A stretch of 64,000 nt of DNA from Planctomycetota bacterium (GTDB lineage Bacteria; Planctomycetota; Planctomycetia; Pirellulales; UBA1268): positions 1-64,000 of the forward strand of contig QWOP01000084.1 in assembly GCA_003669605.1 (NCBI GenBank), read 5' to 3'. A program made the translations under genes and the position numbers. Below the pieces are notes generated by a model. That model was not told the DNA's origin, did no database searches, and saw only the letters and a list, made by a program, of their open reading frames with translations. Below are positions 7,646 through 16,400 of this stretch, piece by piece; position 1 is the first letter of the stretch, and every line of letters begins with the position of its first letter.

Positions 7646-9865
7646 ATGCCGTCACTCCAACCGTTCCCCAAGGCGTCGATGACTGCGGGGCGTGGCTCCG
7701 AAAGGCTGGCGCTGGTTGCCGTGGCGGTGGCTGCGGTCGCGCTCGCGGCCAGGGCAATGACGCTGCTGACGCCCGTGATGGCAGGAGATGCCTACGCCTA
7801 TCTCGCCCACAGCCGGTGGCTGGGGCAGTGGGATGTGATGCACGCCGCCGATCCAGGGATCCAACCAGTCAGCAACCCGGTCTTTTTCGGGATCGGTCGT
7901 CTGGCCTGCCTCCTGGCCGATGGCGACGGCACGCTGCTGGTTCGGTTGATGAACATCGTCCTCTTCGTGGCGTCGGGGCTGGCGTGCTACGCCCTGGTCC
8001 GCCGCGACTGCCGGCCCCGGGATGCCACCGGTTTGCTGGTGCTGCTGTTGGGGCTTCCCTCGTCGATGTACTGCATGTGCTTCATGCCGGAACTGCTCTA
8101 TCAGGCGCTGGCCTGCCTGCTTTCGGTGGTGGTGGTCTGGCAGTGGGAGGGAGCAGGATCGTCCGTCCGCAGCGCGGGGCTGATGGGAGTCATTGGACTC
8201 CTGCTGGGCCTGCTCCTGGGGAGCAAGCCACATGGCGTGTCGTTGATCGGTACCACCGCCGTACTGGTTGTCCTCCGGGGAGTGCTCCCCTGGCCACGGC
8301 GGGCGGGGGCGCTCACCCTGGCGCGCGACGCACTCCTGCTGGTGGTGGGGCTCGGTTTCGGATTCCTTGTCGGCCTGGTGGCGATCCACGGCACATCCCT
8401 CCCCGCACCGGCTGATTTGCTGGGAAGGGTGTACGCCGGTTTTCTCAGCGACGGCATCCGTGGCCGGGCCGATCCTCGGGTGGTGATGGGAATCCTCGGC
8501 CGGCATCTGCTGGTGAACATGATGGTGTTGGCTGTGCCAGTGCTCCTTTTGCTGCGGTGGATCGCCTCGGAGGCTGTCATCAGCCCCTCGCAGCACGCCC
8601 GCACCGGCGCGGGCCCACGGCCTGTCGCAGCGTTGGTGATGGCACTGTGGTCACTAGGGGTGTACGCCAGCGCGGTCCTCTTGAGCGTGTCGTTCACCGC
8701 CCTCGTGGCGGTCCGCAATCCAGGAGAGATTCCTCGCATCCATTCCCGCTACTACGCCTACGCCATCCCCTTGGTGATCACGGCCTGGGTGTGGGCGTTC
8801 CCCCATCTCCGCGCCAAGCCTTGGTTCGCCGCCTGGGTCCGGGGGGCGGCTTGCGCGGGCGCTGCCTGCGCCGTGGGATATGCCCTCTGCGGAGAGTCGC
8901 TGATTCAGATCTATCCCTGGGATTCCCCCGACTTCCTCGGATTCAGCCGCTGGAGCGGCTTGGGACCGGCAGCTCGTCTTCTGCCCTGGCTGCTTGTGGG
9001 CGCAATCTGCGCGGCGGCGGCGGCGATGCTTGTCGTTCCCCGACGGGCTCCTTGGATCGTGGGCACGACCCTGGGGTTGGTGTTCCTCGCCGGTCACTGG
9101 AACGTGTCGCGCTGGCTGCATGACAACACGGTGGAGTACGGTCAGATCACCCGTGAAGCCCGGGCCGTGGCAACGCTCTTACCACAAGCCTCGCGGGACC
9201 GCGGCCTGGTTGTCGGAGAGAGTCGCTATAGCCGGACCGCATTCGCCCTCTATGGACTGCTTTGCAACAGCAAGGTGTTGACCCGTGCCGCGCTCTCGAC
9301 GTTGACGGCCAAGGATCTTCCCCCGGGAACGGAGTGGATCCTGCTGGTCGATCCCATCGCGCTCGACATCCCCTACGACACGGCTATCGAGGGACGGCAG
9401 ACGACATTCGTCCGCCTCATTCCAGACGGCACCGAGCCGCCCGACGCCGGGTGGGGGAAAGGGCAGGGGGAGGGAATCACCATTCATCCCAGCGCCGTCG
9501 CGGGCGGGGCCAACTTCGTCGGCTTCCACTCCCCGGAAAGTTGGGGCCGCTGGTCGGCGCTGCCGATCTCCCGGGTCCATCTCCCCGCCCACGTCGAGGG
9601 GGATGTGGCGGTCACCCTGGCGGCAAAGGTTGCCGGGACAGCCCCGCAGCAATTGGTCCTCGCACTCGGCGATGGAGTGGCGGTGGTGGAGTTGGGGGGC
9701 GAGGTCCAGCGGCAGACGTTTGTCATCCATGCAGGGAGTGGTGGCAGCGTCCTCACGCTCCGGGGAGTCGTGCCACAGCGGAACAACCCCTGGGAGCGTC
9801 CGCTGGGAGTAGCGATCGAGTCGCTGGAGATCGCCCCTGCCGGAGAACCGGTGACGTCCCCGTAA
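7646..9865 (+). CDS. Polytopic membrane protein, GT-C/GT39-like glycosyltransferase candidate
   Basis: 739 residues from ATG 7646 (ATG 7679 is an in-frame alternative). The first two thirds contain about ten or more hydrophobic helices, for example LALVAVAVAAVALAARAMTL and LVVGLGFGFLVGLVAIHG. After the first helix comes MAGDAYAYLAHSRWLGQWD, an acidic first external loop like that of polyprenyl-phosphate-dependent GT-C enzymes. The last 200 residues are soluble, beta-rich and presumably periplasmic. It lies 40 bases after the preceding gene, in the polysaccharide run. A role in adding lipid-linked sugars outside the membrane is inferred from topology and context; a flippase or polymerase is also possible. 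Confidence 0.75.
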   Translation: MPSLQPFPKASMTAGRGSERLALVAVAVAAVALAARAMTLLTPVMAGDAYAYLAHSRWLGQWDVMHAADPGIQPVSNPVFFGIGRLACLLADGDGTLLVRLMNIVLFVASGLACYALVRRDCRPRDATGLLVLLLGLPSSMYCMCFMPELLYQALACLLSVVVVWQWEGAGSSVRSAGLMGVIGLLLGLLLGSKPHGVSLIGTTAVLVVLRGVLPWPRRAGALTLARDALLLVVGLGFGFLVGLVAIHGTSLPAPADLLGRVYAGFLSDGIRGRADPRVVMGILGRHLLVNMMVLAVPVLLLLRWIASEAVISPSQHARTGAGPRPVAALVMALWSLGVYASAVLLSVSFTALVAVRNPGEIPRIHSRYYAYAIPLVITAWVWAFPHLRAKPWFAAWVRGAACAGAACAVGYALCGESLIQIYPWDSPDFLGFSRWSGLGPAARLLPWLLVGAICAAAAAMLVVPRRAPWIVGTTLGLVFLAGHWNVSRWLHDNTVEYGQITREARAVATLLPQASRDRGLVVGESRYSRTAFALYGLLCNSKVLTRAALSTLTAKDLPPGTEWILLVDPIALDIPYDTAIEGRQTTFVRLIPDGTEPPDAGWGKGQGEGITIHPSAVAGGANFVGFHSPESWGRWSALPISRVHLPAHVEGDVAVTLAAKVAGTAPQQLVLALGDGVAVVELGGEVQRQTFVIHAGSGGSVLTLRGVVPQRNNPWERPLGVAIESLEIAPAGEPVTSP

Positions 9866-10075
9866 CAGACTGTGAGAAAAGGTGCGGGATGACTTTTTCC
9901 ACCGACCGGTGAGGAAACGCCGATTGCGGTTGACTTGCTTCGATGATGCCGACTACTTCTTCCCTCCGATGTGGGCCGCTTTGTCAGCCTTCGCACCCCC
10001 CAATCAACGTCCTCTCCCCGTCGGCAACGTCTGCCTGCAGCGACCAATGGCCCGATGCCAGAGGGACCACGCACC

Positions 10076-11167
10076 ATGAAAGCACCCCGGATCGCCGTCG
10101 TCATCCCCGCCTTTCGCACTGAACGGCACATCGCGGAGGTGATCGACACCCTCCCCGACTTTGTGTCGCTGGTGGTTGTGGTGGACGATCGGAGTCCCGA
10201 TCGCACCGCCGAAATCGTCCGGGCGCTCCAGCCGGCCGATTCGCGGATCGTCCTCCATTGCCACCCCACCAATCAGGGCGTCGGCGGCGCGGTGCTCAGT
10301 GGTTATGCGGTGGCCCGCGAGCACGGCGCCGAGATCATCGTGAAGATGGACGGCGATGGTCAGATGGATCCGGCGCACCTGGCGAGGCTAGTGGATCCGA
10401 TCGTTCGCGGTCGGGCCGACTACACCAAAGGCAACCGCTTCCTCCACGCCCGCGAGTTGCTCTCGATGCCACCGCTGCGACGGATTGGCAATCTGGGGCT
10501 GTCGTTTCTCACCAAGTTGGCATCGGGCTACTGGAATGTCTTTGATCCCACCAACGGCTACACGGCTCTCCATGCCGGTGTGCTCGACTGCATCGACACT
10601 GATTGCATCGGTCGTCGGTATTTCTTTGAGTCAAGCATGCTGATTGAACTGGGGGTTGCGGGAGCGGTGGTCGAGGATGTTCCCATCCCCGCTCGTTACG
10701 GCGACGAGGTCAGTAGTTTGTCGGTCGCCAGGACACTCAGCGAGTTCCCCGGGCAGTTGCTGCGTGGCTGCCTACGGCGCATTTGGATCCAACATTTCGT
10801 CCGCGATTTTAGCGCCCTGGCACTCCTCCTGACAGCCGGACTGGGGCTGGCAACTTTCGGTGCGCTATGGGGGGCTGCGTGGTGGCTCGAATCGTGGCGG
10901 ACCGGGGTGGTGACGTCCACCGGCACGGTGATGCTCAGCGTCTTGCCGCTGATCCTCGGAGTGCAGTGCCTGCTGCAGTGCCTGCTCCTCGATCTGCAAT
11001 CTGTCCCGCGGGGAGCGGTGCACCGCATGGCCGCGCGGACACCGGTCTTTCCCCGCATCGTCCGTCCTGAAGATCAGCCGGGCGAAATCCCCGTGGGCCG
11101 GCTTGAAGAGGGGATGCACGGCGCGGTTGGCTCAGAATACCAGGTGAGCGGAAGGAGGGCGGCATGA
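10076..11167 (+). CDS. GT2 family glycosyltransferase, polyprenyl-phosphate sugar synthase type, membrane-anchored
   Basis: 363 residues from ATG 10076, where the GT-A fold starts (RIAVVIPAFRTERHIAEVI). The nucleotide-binding Asp pair is in VVVVDDRSPDRTAE and the DxD metal motif in IIVKMDGDGQMDPAHLARL. Two hydrophobic helices near the C-terminus (ALALLLTAGLGLATFGALWG and SVLPLILGVQCLLQCLL) match the DPM1/GtrB arrangement. It likely moves a sugar from a nucleotide to a polyprenyl phosphate at the inner membrane face, which would supply a donor for the GT-C-like protein upstream. It overlaps the next gene by ATGA. A 210-base gap precedes it, so it may have its own promoter. Confidence 0.88.
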   Translation: MKAPRIAVVIPAFRTERHIAEVIDTLPDFVSLVVVVDDRSPDRTAEIVRALQPADSRIVLHCHPTNQGVGGAVLSGYAVAREHGAEIIVKMDGDGQMDPAHLARLVDPIVRGRADYTKGNRFLHARELLSMPPLRRIGNLGLSFLTKLASGYWNVFDPTNGYTALHAGVLDCIDTDCIGRRYFFESSMLIELGVAGAVVEDVPIPARYGDEVSSLSVARTLSEFPGQLLRGCLRRIWIQHFVRDFSALALLLTAGLGLATFGALWGAAWWLESWRTGVVTSTGTVMLSVLPLILGVQCLLQCLLLDLQSVPRGAVHRMAARTPVFPRIVRPEDQPGEIPVGRLEEGMHGAVGSEYQVSGRRAA

Positions 11168-11871
11168 GCGGTATCAGTGGCATGACGACAGCCGGAGTGG
11201 TCCCTGGAACGGCCTCCAGAGAGAGGGCCCGGGGGGGAATCCAGAAGGTGGCTGATTTCGTCACCTTCCCCCTGCGGGCTCTGACGTTGTTCCATGACGA
11301 CCGCTTCGGTCTCTCCTGCCAGGCCACGGAGCGCTACGACTACGCCGCCTCGCAGGTGGCAGGGCGCTGTCTCGACGTTGGTTGCGGCAGCAACCGCTTC
11401 GTGCGCGAGTTCCTCCATGGCCACGGTGTCGGGGCTGACGTCTACCGTTACCCAGACAATCCCGACGGCGTGATTCTTGAAGACCCAACGCGGTTTCCCT
11501 GGCCGGATGCGTCGTTCGAAGCGGTGACTTTTCTGGCCAACATCAACCATGTTCCCCGCGAGCACCGCGATGCCGAACTGGCGGAGGCGCACCGGGTTCT
11601 CCGGCCGGGCGGACGGATCATCGTCACCATGGCATTGCCTGCCGTGGAGGTCGTCGTGCACCAGGTGATCTGGGCCTACGACAGGCTGTTCGGCACGAAA
11701 CTCGACCACGACAACGAGCGGGGAATGATCGAAGGGGAGGAGTACTACCTCACCGGCAAAGAAATCCGCACGCGACTCTCCCGGGCTGGTTTCACCGCCA
11801 TCGTCTACCGCCCCTTCTGGACGCAGTGGGCCCTCAACGGGATGTACATCGGCAGCAAGCACAACGGCTGA
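11164..11871 (+). CDS. Class I SAM-dependent methyltransferase
   Basis: 235 residues. The start ATG 11164 overlaps the stop of the GT2 gene (ATGA), indicating translational coupling; an in-frame ATG at 11182 is possible. The SAM-binding glycine motif is LDVGCGSNRFVREFL and the post-motif LRPGGRIIVTM follows, the pattern of methyltransferase family 11. The position inside the polysaccharide locus suggests methylation of a sugar or lipid intermediate, but the substrate cannot be read from sequence. Confidence 0.85.
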   Translation: MSGISGMTTAGVVPGTASRERARGGIQKVADFVTFPLRALTLFHDDRFGLSCQATERYDYAASQVAGRCLDVGCGSNRFVREFLHGHGVGADVYRYPDNPDGVILEDPTRFPWPDASFEAVTFLANINHVPREHRDAELAEAHRVLRPGGRIIVTMALPAVEVVVHQVIWAYDRLFGTKLDHDNERGMIEGEEYYLTGKEIRTRLSRAGFTAIVYRPFWTQWALNGMYIGSKHNG

Positions 11872-11930
11872 ATGCACCGCAGACTTCCATCACCCCCCCG
11901 TCGTCGGGGGCACACTTCCTGGATCGATCC

Positions 11931-12620
11931 ATGCACACACTCACCTTTCCGGCCTATAAGTCCGCCTTCCGCACCGCGATCCGGACGGCGCTTTCTGAGG
12001 CCCAGCGGGGGTCGCTCGACGAGGCGGCCTTCCCTGCCTACACCCACAAGAATCCCCTCATCAACTGGCTGTTCTGGCAGCGACTGCGGGTGGTGATGAA
12101 GTACATCGAGCGGATGGGGCCGTTTGACCGGGTGCTCGATTTTGGCTGCGGCAGCGGCGTCATGCTCCCATTCCTGGCAGCCCGCTCCCGCAACGTTGTT
12201 GGTTTGGATGTTGATCTGCTCGCCTTCCGGACGATGAGCCGCCGACTGGAGTTCCCGTCCAACATCGAGGTCCACGAGGCCTCGCGGATGACGCTCCGCT
12301 CGCTCCCCGCTGGCGGTTTCGATCTGGTGACGGCACTCGACGTGCTTGAGCATGTCGACGACTTGCCGTCGACGCTCGACGACCTCCTCCGCCTCCTCAA
12401 GCCAGGGGGGCGATTGGTGGTCTCCGGCCCCAGCGAGAATCTGTTTTACAAGCTCGGTCGACGCCTCGCCGGTCCTGAGTATTCCGGTGCCTACCACGAG
12501 CGTGGCATCCCCGAGGTGCGGATCGCGCTGGGGGAGAGGGTGCCGGTGGAGACGGTGGCGAGGCTCTATCCGCCGGTGACGTTGTTCGACATCTTTGCTG
12601 GCACCTGCCAGGCGGCCTAA
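11931..12620 (+). CDS. Class I SAM-dependent methyltransferase
   Basis: 229 residues from ATG 11931. Motif I is RVLDFGCGSGVMLPFLA with acidic motif II VVGLDVD; LDVLEHVDDLPS and LLKPGGRLVVSGPSE complete the family 11 pattern. It lies 59 bases after the previous methyltransferase but is not closely similar to it, so the pair is not a recent duplication. It is the last gene of the rightward polysaccharide run and faces the leftward HU gene, with a hairpin terminator between them. The substrate is unknown, probably a glycan or lipid precursor. Confidence 0.85.
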   Translation: MHTLTFPAYKSAFRTAIRTALSEAQRGSLDEAAFPAYTHKNPLINWLFWQRLRVVMKYIERMGPFDRVLDFGCGSGVMLPFLAARSRNVVGLDVDLLAFRTMSRRLEFPSNIEVHEASRMTLRSLPAGGFDLVTALDVLEHVDDLPSTLDDLLRLLKPGGRLVVSGPSENLFYKLGRRLAGPEYSGAYHERGIPEVRIALGERVPVETVARLYPPVTLFDIFAGTCQAA

Positions 12621-12670
12621 GGGCTGGGATGATCGGCGGGCGGTTTTCAGGAAATTCCCGCGGGGAAATA

Positions 12671-12707
12671 AAAAGGGGCAGCGTCCTTCCGGACGCCGCC
12701 CCTCTTT
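12671..12707. terminator. Bidirectional intrinsic terminator between methyltransferase and HU gene
   Basis: A stem formed by AAAGGGGC-A-GCGTCC and GGACGC-C-GCCCCTCTTT around a TTCC loop, with one internal mismatch. On the minus strand it is followed by CCCCTTTTTATTT, a good U-tract for ending the HU transcript. On the plus strand the tail is CTCTTTGTT, weaker but able to serve the methyltransferase. It sits midway between the convergent genes. Confidence 0.85.
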
Positions 12708-12762
12708 GTTGTCCGCTCTGCCATCGGCCCCGCAGGGGATGACACGATCAGTCGCCGGCTTC

Positions 12763-13092
12763 TCAGCCGGAGACCATGGCCTTGAGGTTCTTGAGTGCGC
12801 GGACGCGGACCTTGACGCTCGCTGGCTTCGCGGGACGGTCCTGCAGCTCACCGGTGAAGGGGTTTTTGACACCCTTCTGGGCGGGGCGGGATGGCACCTT
12901 GCGGCGCTCGATCTTCACCAGGCCCGGGATTGAGAACACCCCGATCCCCGAACCCTTGAGCGACTTTTGGATCTCGGTGGTCAGCGCGTCGAGCACCGCG
13001 ACGACATCCTTCTTGGGAAGGTTTGTGGTCTCGGAGATGCTCCGCATGATCTCAGTCTTGGTCAGTGGCTTGCTTCCCGACTTCTTGGCCAT
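12763..13092 (-). CDS. HU/IHF-family DNA-binding protein
   Basis: 109 residues, slightly longer than standard 90-residue HU because of a basic N-terminus (MAKKSGSKPLTKTEIM). The helical part, TNLPKKDVVAVLDALTTEI, is followed by the core GIGVFSIPGLVKIERRKVPS and an arm region with NPFTGELQDRPAKP, where HU carries the DNA-intercalating proline. The final VKVRVRALKNLKAMV is the usual closing strand and helix. It probably bends and compacts the nucleoid. GGAG lies about 8 bases before the ATG. It is a monocistronic leftward gene with its own promoter and terminator. Confidence 0.92.
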   Translation of the reverse strand: MAKKSGSKPLTKTEIMRSISETTNLPKKDVVAVLDALTTEIQKSLKGSGIGVFSIPGLVKIERRKVPSRPAQKGVKNPFTGELQDRPAKPASVKVRVRALKNLKAMVSG

Positions 13093-13177
13093 CGCCTCGT
13101 CTCCTGAAGGTTGTTTGCGGCAGGATCCCCCGCCGCCGTCTGGTTCGCCCGGCAGCGTGTGCCGCTTAGCGTGGCTG

Positions 13178-13205
13178 ATTAGAGGCTCTGGAAATGAAAA
13201 TGCAA
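13178..13205 (-). promoter_or_regulatory. Putative sigma-70-like promoter of the HU gene
   Basis: Read on the minus strand, TTGCAT (13205-13200) is followed after 16 bases by TCTAAT (13183-13178), which matches the -10 consensus at five of six positions. Initiation would give a leader of about 80 bases before the HU start. The rest of the 326-base gap (13093-13418) contains a GC-rich hairpin near 13272-13291 and no gene; the promoter of the divergent PQQ-like gene must also lie here but is not obvious. Confidence 0.45.
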
Positions 13206-13418
13206 CCGAAGAAACCCGATTTCAGGCCCGGAAATCCCGCTCCCAGAGGAACCCTGGCAGCGGGAGACGCTGGCGGCGGTTCCTTGCCGCCTGCGGGGGA
13301 AGGGCCCTAAGATGGTCGGTGGCGTCGTGGTTCGTCTGATCTGGGGCCTGCGGGAAACCGCGGCAAAACCGGCCCGGTTGCCGTCGGGGCCGCCCCCATC
13401 GGCGGAGTGGGGAGCGAG

Positions 13419-16400
13419 ATGGCACGGTCTTTCCAGGGGTGGAATACAACGCTGGCGGCGGTCCTGCTCGTCGCTGGCATCATGCCTTTGGCCGGGTATC
13501 CCTTCGTGCCCCGGGGAGCCAGAGGACAGCCTCCGGCAGATGGTGTGCGGCCTCTGGACAGCGACGCGGCGGCGGCGGCGGCTGCGGCCGACCCGCCCGA
13601 TGAAGCCCAGGGGGACGACGAGAAGGGGGATGACGAGACTGGCCAGATCGATGACGGGGGAGGAGTTGCCCTGCCGACCGACCGTCTCAAAGAGAGGCAA
13701 CTCGACCGCGTCCGCCGGCTGATCGCCGACGGACGCTTGAGCGACTCTGCCACGCTCATCGACGAGATCCTGGGGGGTGACCGCGACTTCTTCTTCCGCC
13801 CGGCCAGCGGCGAGAGCACCTGGAGGAGCATCAAGAGCGAGACGTCGCGGATGCTCGGAGCCCTGCCTGCCGCCGGGAGGGAGGCGTATGAATTGCAGTT
13901 CCGCTCAAGAGCCGAACGGCGCCTTGAGCAGGCAATCGCCGCCGGCGACTCTGCCGGAGTGGTGGCGGTGGCCCGTCGCTGGTTTCACACCCCCGCCGGA
14001 CGCCGGGCGACGCTCCTGGCGGCGATCGAAGCGTTGGAGGGGAATCAACCGCTGGAGGCGGCTGCCTGGCTTGACCGTCTCGGAGCTGCTGCGGGGAGTG
14101 ACGAGTTTGAACCGACGCTGTCGGTGATGCGCGCTGTTGCGTGGTGGCGGGCTGGTGAGCGGGCGACTGCGGTGGCGATCATCGACAAGACGCGGGCCGA
14201 ACGTGGTGGTGCAGTACGGATTGGTGGCCGCGACGTGATCGTGTCGTTTCCGGCCGGCGGTGCTGCGGCCTGGCTAGAGTCTGTCGCCGGCGGTCCTGCC
14301 AGTGGGCATGGTCGCAAAGCCAGTGAGTGGTGGTTGCACCGCGGTGATGCAGCCCGCAACGCGTTGGTGACGGCCACCCGCCCGCTGCTTGTGCCGCGCT
14401 ACCGCGTGCCGCTGACGCGGCATCCGGAAGAAGCCAGGCTCTTGGAGCAGCGCCGCAAGCAGTTCGCCGACCGCGATCTCCCGCTGCTCCCATCTGGCGT
14501 GCCATTGGCCGTGGATGGGCTTCTCCTGGCACACACGCCGATGGGACTGCTGGCGGTCGACTTCGAGACGGGCAAGCGCGTCTGGCTCCAGACCGGAGGG
14601 GCCGCGGCGTCGTTCTTTGAGGCTGATCAAACCGGCGGCGACGGCGATGACAGCGGTGATGGCCAGACGCGGGGAGCGCTGCGGGGAGTCTTTGAGGACT
14701 CCACCAGCGGCACGCTTTCGAGCAACGGTCGGTTGGCGTTCGCCGTGGAGAGCGATCCGGCGTCGCTGACGGGGCCCAGTAACGTCGGCTTCAACGGCAT
14801 TTTTCGGGGGCAGGCCCCCGTACCGCAAAGCGCCAACGTCCTCTCCGCCTACCGCATCGACCGCAAAGGGGAACTCGCCTGGCGCCTGCCTGCCGCGGAG
14901 CCGGCTGCTGTCGGAGTGCCGGGGGGTGGTGGCGGGGGAGGTCTGGTCGGCGGAGGTTGGTACATGGGCGCCCCTTTGCCAATTGGCGATCAGTTGTTCA
15001 TCCTCGTCGAGGAGAAGGGGGAAATCCGCCTCGACGTGCTCAGCGCGGCGGATGGGAGGCTGATCTGGTCTCAGCCGCTGGCAGAACTCGACGAGGACCT
15101 GGCGATCGGGAATCGCGATAGCCACCTCCGTCGGATCGGCGGGCTCTCTCCGGCATTCTCCGAAGGCGTGCTTGTCTGTCCCACGGGAGCCGGAACTGCG
15201 GTGGCCGTCGACCTCGCCACCCGAACGCTGCTCTGGGCCTACAACTATCCCCGGCCTGGAGAGGCCAATGAGATGCTCCTTCCCAACGGCGTCCGCATCC
15301 GCAGGGGGAACGTCGCCGGGAACATCGCCGTCTTTAACGGCCAGATCACTGGCAGCCAAAGAACGACCTCCGGGTGGCGGGACTCTAGTCCGATTCTCGC
15401 CGGCGGACGGATCGTCCTCACGCCCCGTGAATCGGAGGAGATTCATTGCCTCGATCTCCGCTCAGGCGCCGTCTCCTGGAAGCGACCCCGCCGGGACGGA
15501 ATCTACGTGGCCGGCGTGGTCAACGGACAGGTGGTGGTGGTCGGTCGACGTGGTGTGGAAAGTTTGGCGTTGGCCGACGGCGCGAACTCCTGGGAGAAGC
15601 CGCTGGCGTTTACCGGAGGGGGTCCCAGTGGACGGGGGATCCTTGCCGAGGGGAGGCTGCACCTCCCCCTCGACACCCCGGAGGTGATCGAGATCAACCT
15701 CGCCGATGGTACCGTGGCCGGACGCTCGGCAGCCCGGGGCGGCGCGGTGGTCGGCAACCTGGTTGCGTACCGCGGCGAGGTGGTCTCGCAGGGGGTGGAC
15801 TCGCTCGATGTGTTCCACCAGTCAGCGGCGCTGCTGGAGAAGATAGACACCGCCGCCAAGGAGCGTCCCGCAGACGTGCGGATGCTGCAGTGGCGAGGGC
15901 AACTCGACATCGACAGCGGCGACATCGGCCGTGGATTGGCAACGCTCCGTGCTGCGCATGCCGCTGATCCGGCAGCGGTTCCCCTGTCGATCATCCGCGA
16001 CGCGCTGCTCCGGGCACTGGAGCGAGACTTCGCCACTGCAGTCCCGCTGTGGCGCGAATTCTCTGACACAGCCGGGGGCGGTCGCTTCCCTGAAGACCGG
16101 ATCATGCTCCGCGTTGTGGTGGATGGATTCCTGAAACGCGGTGACTTGCCCGATGCCTGGGCTGCCCTGCAACGATACCTCCAGGCGGCCTCCGCCGGGG
16201 CAATGGCGCCAGAGGGGGGGGCGGGGGCAGTGCCTTTGTCTGGACGGGATACGGGCCCGGGCGAGCTGGTGCTCCATGGCAGCGATCCACTGGTCGCGGT
16301 GACCGAACAGCGCTGGGTGCAGGGGCGGCTCAAGCGTCTGTTCTCGCAAGGGTCTGTGGATGTCCGAGCGGAGATCGATCGATTTGGTGATGCCGCGCTT

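Noticed and set aside
9930-9959. TTGACT and TACTTC spaced 18 bases before the GT2 gene
   Set aside because: The -10 element matches poorly; not enough to call a promoter.
14274-15446. 390-residue minus-strand frame inside the PQQ-like gene
   Set aside because: Antisense shadow; the plus-strand blades are continuous through it.
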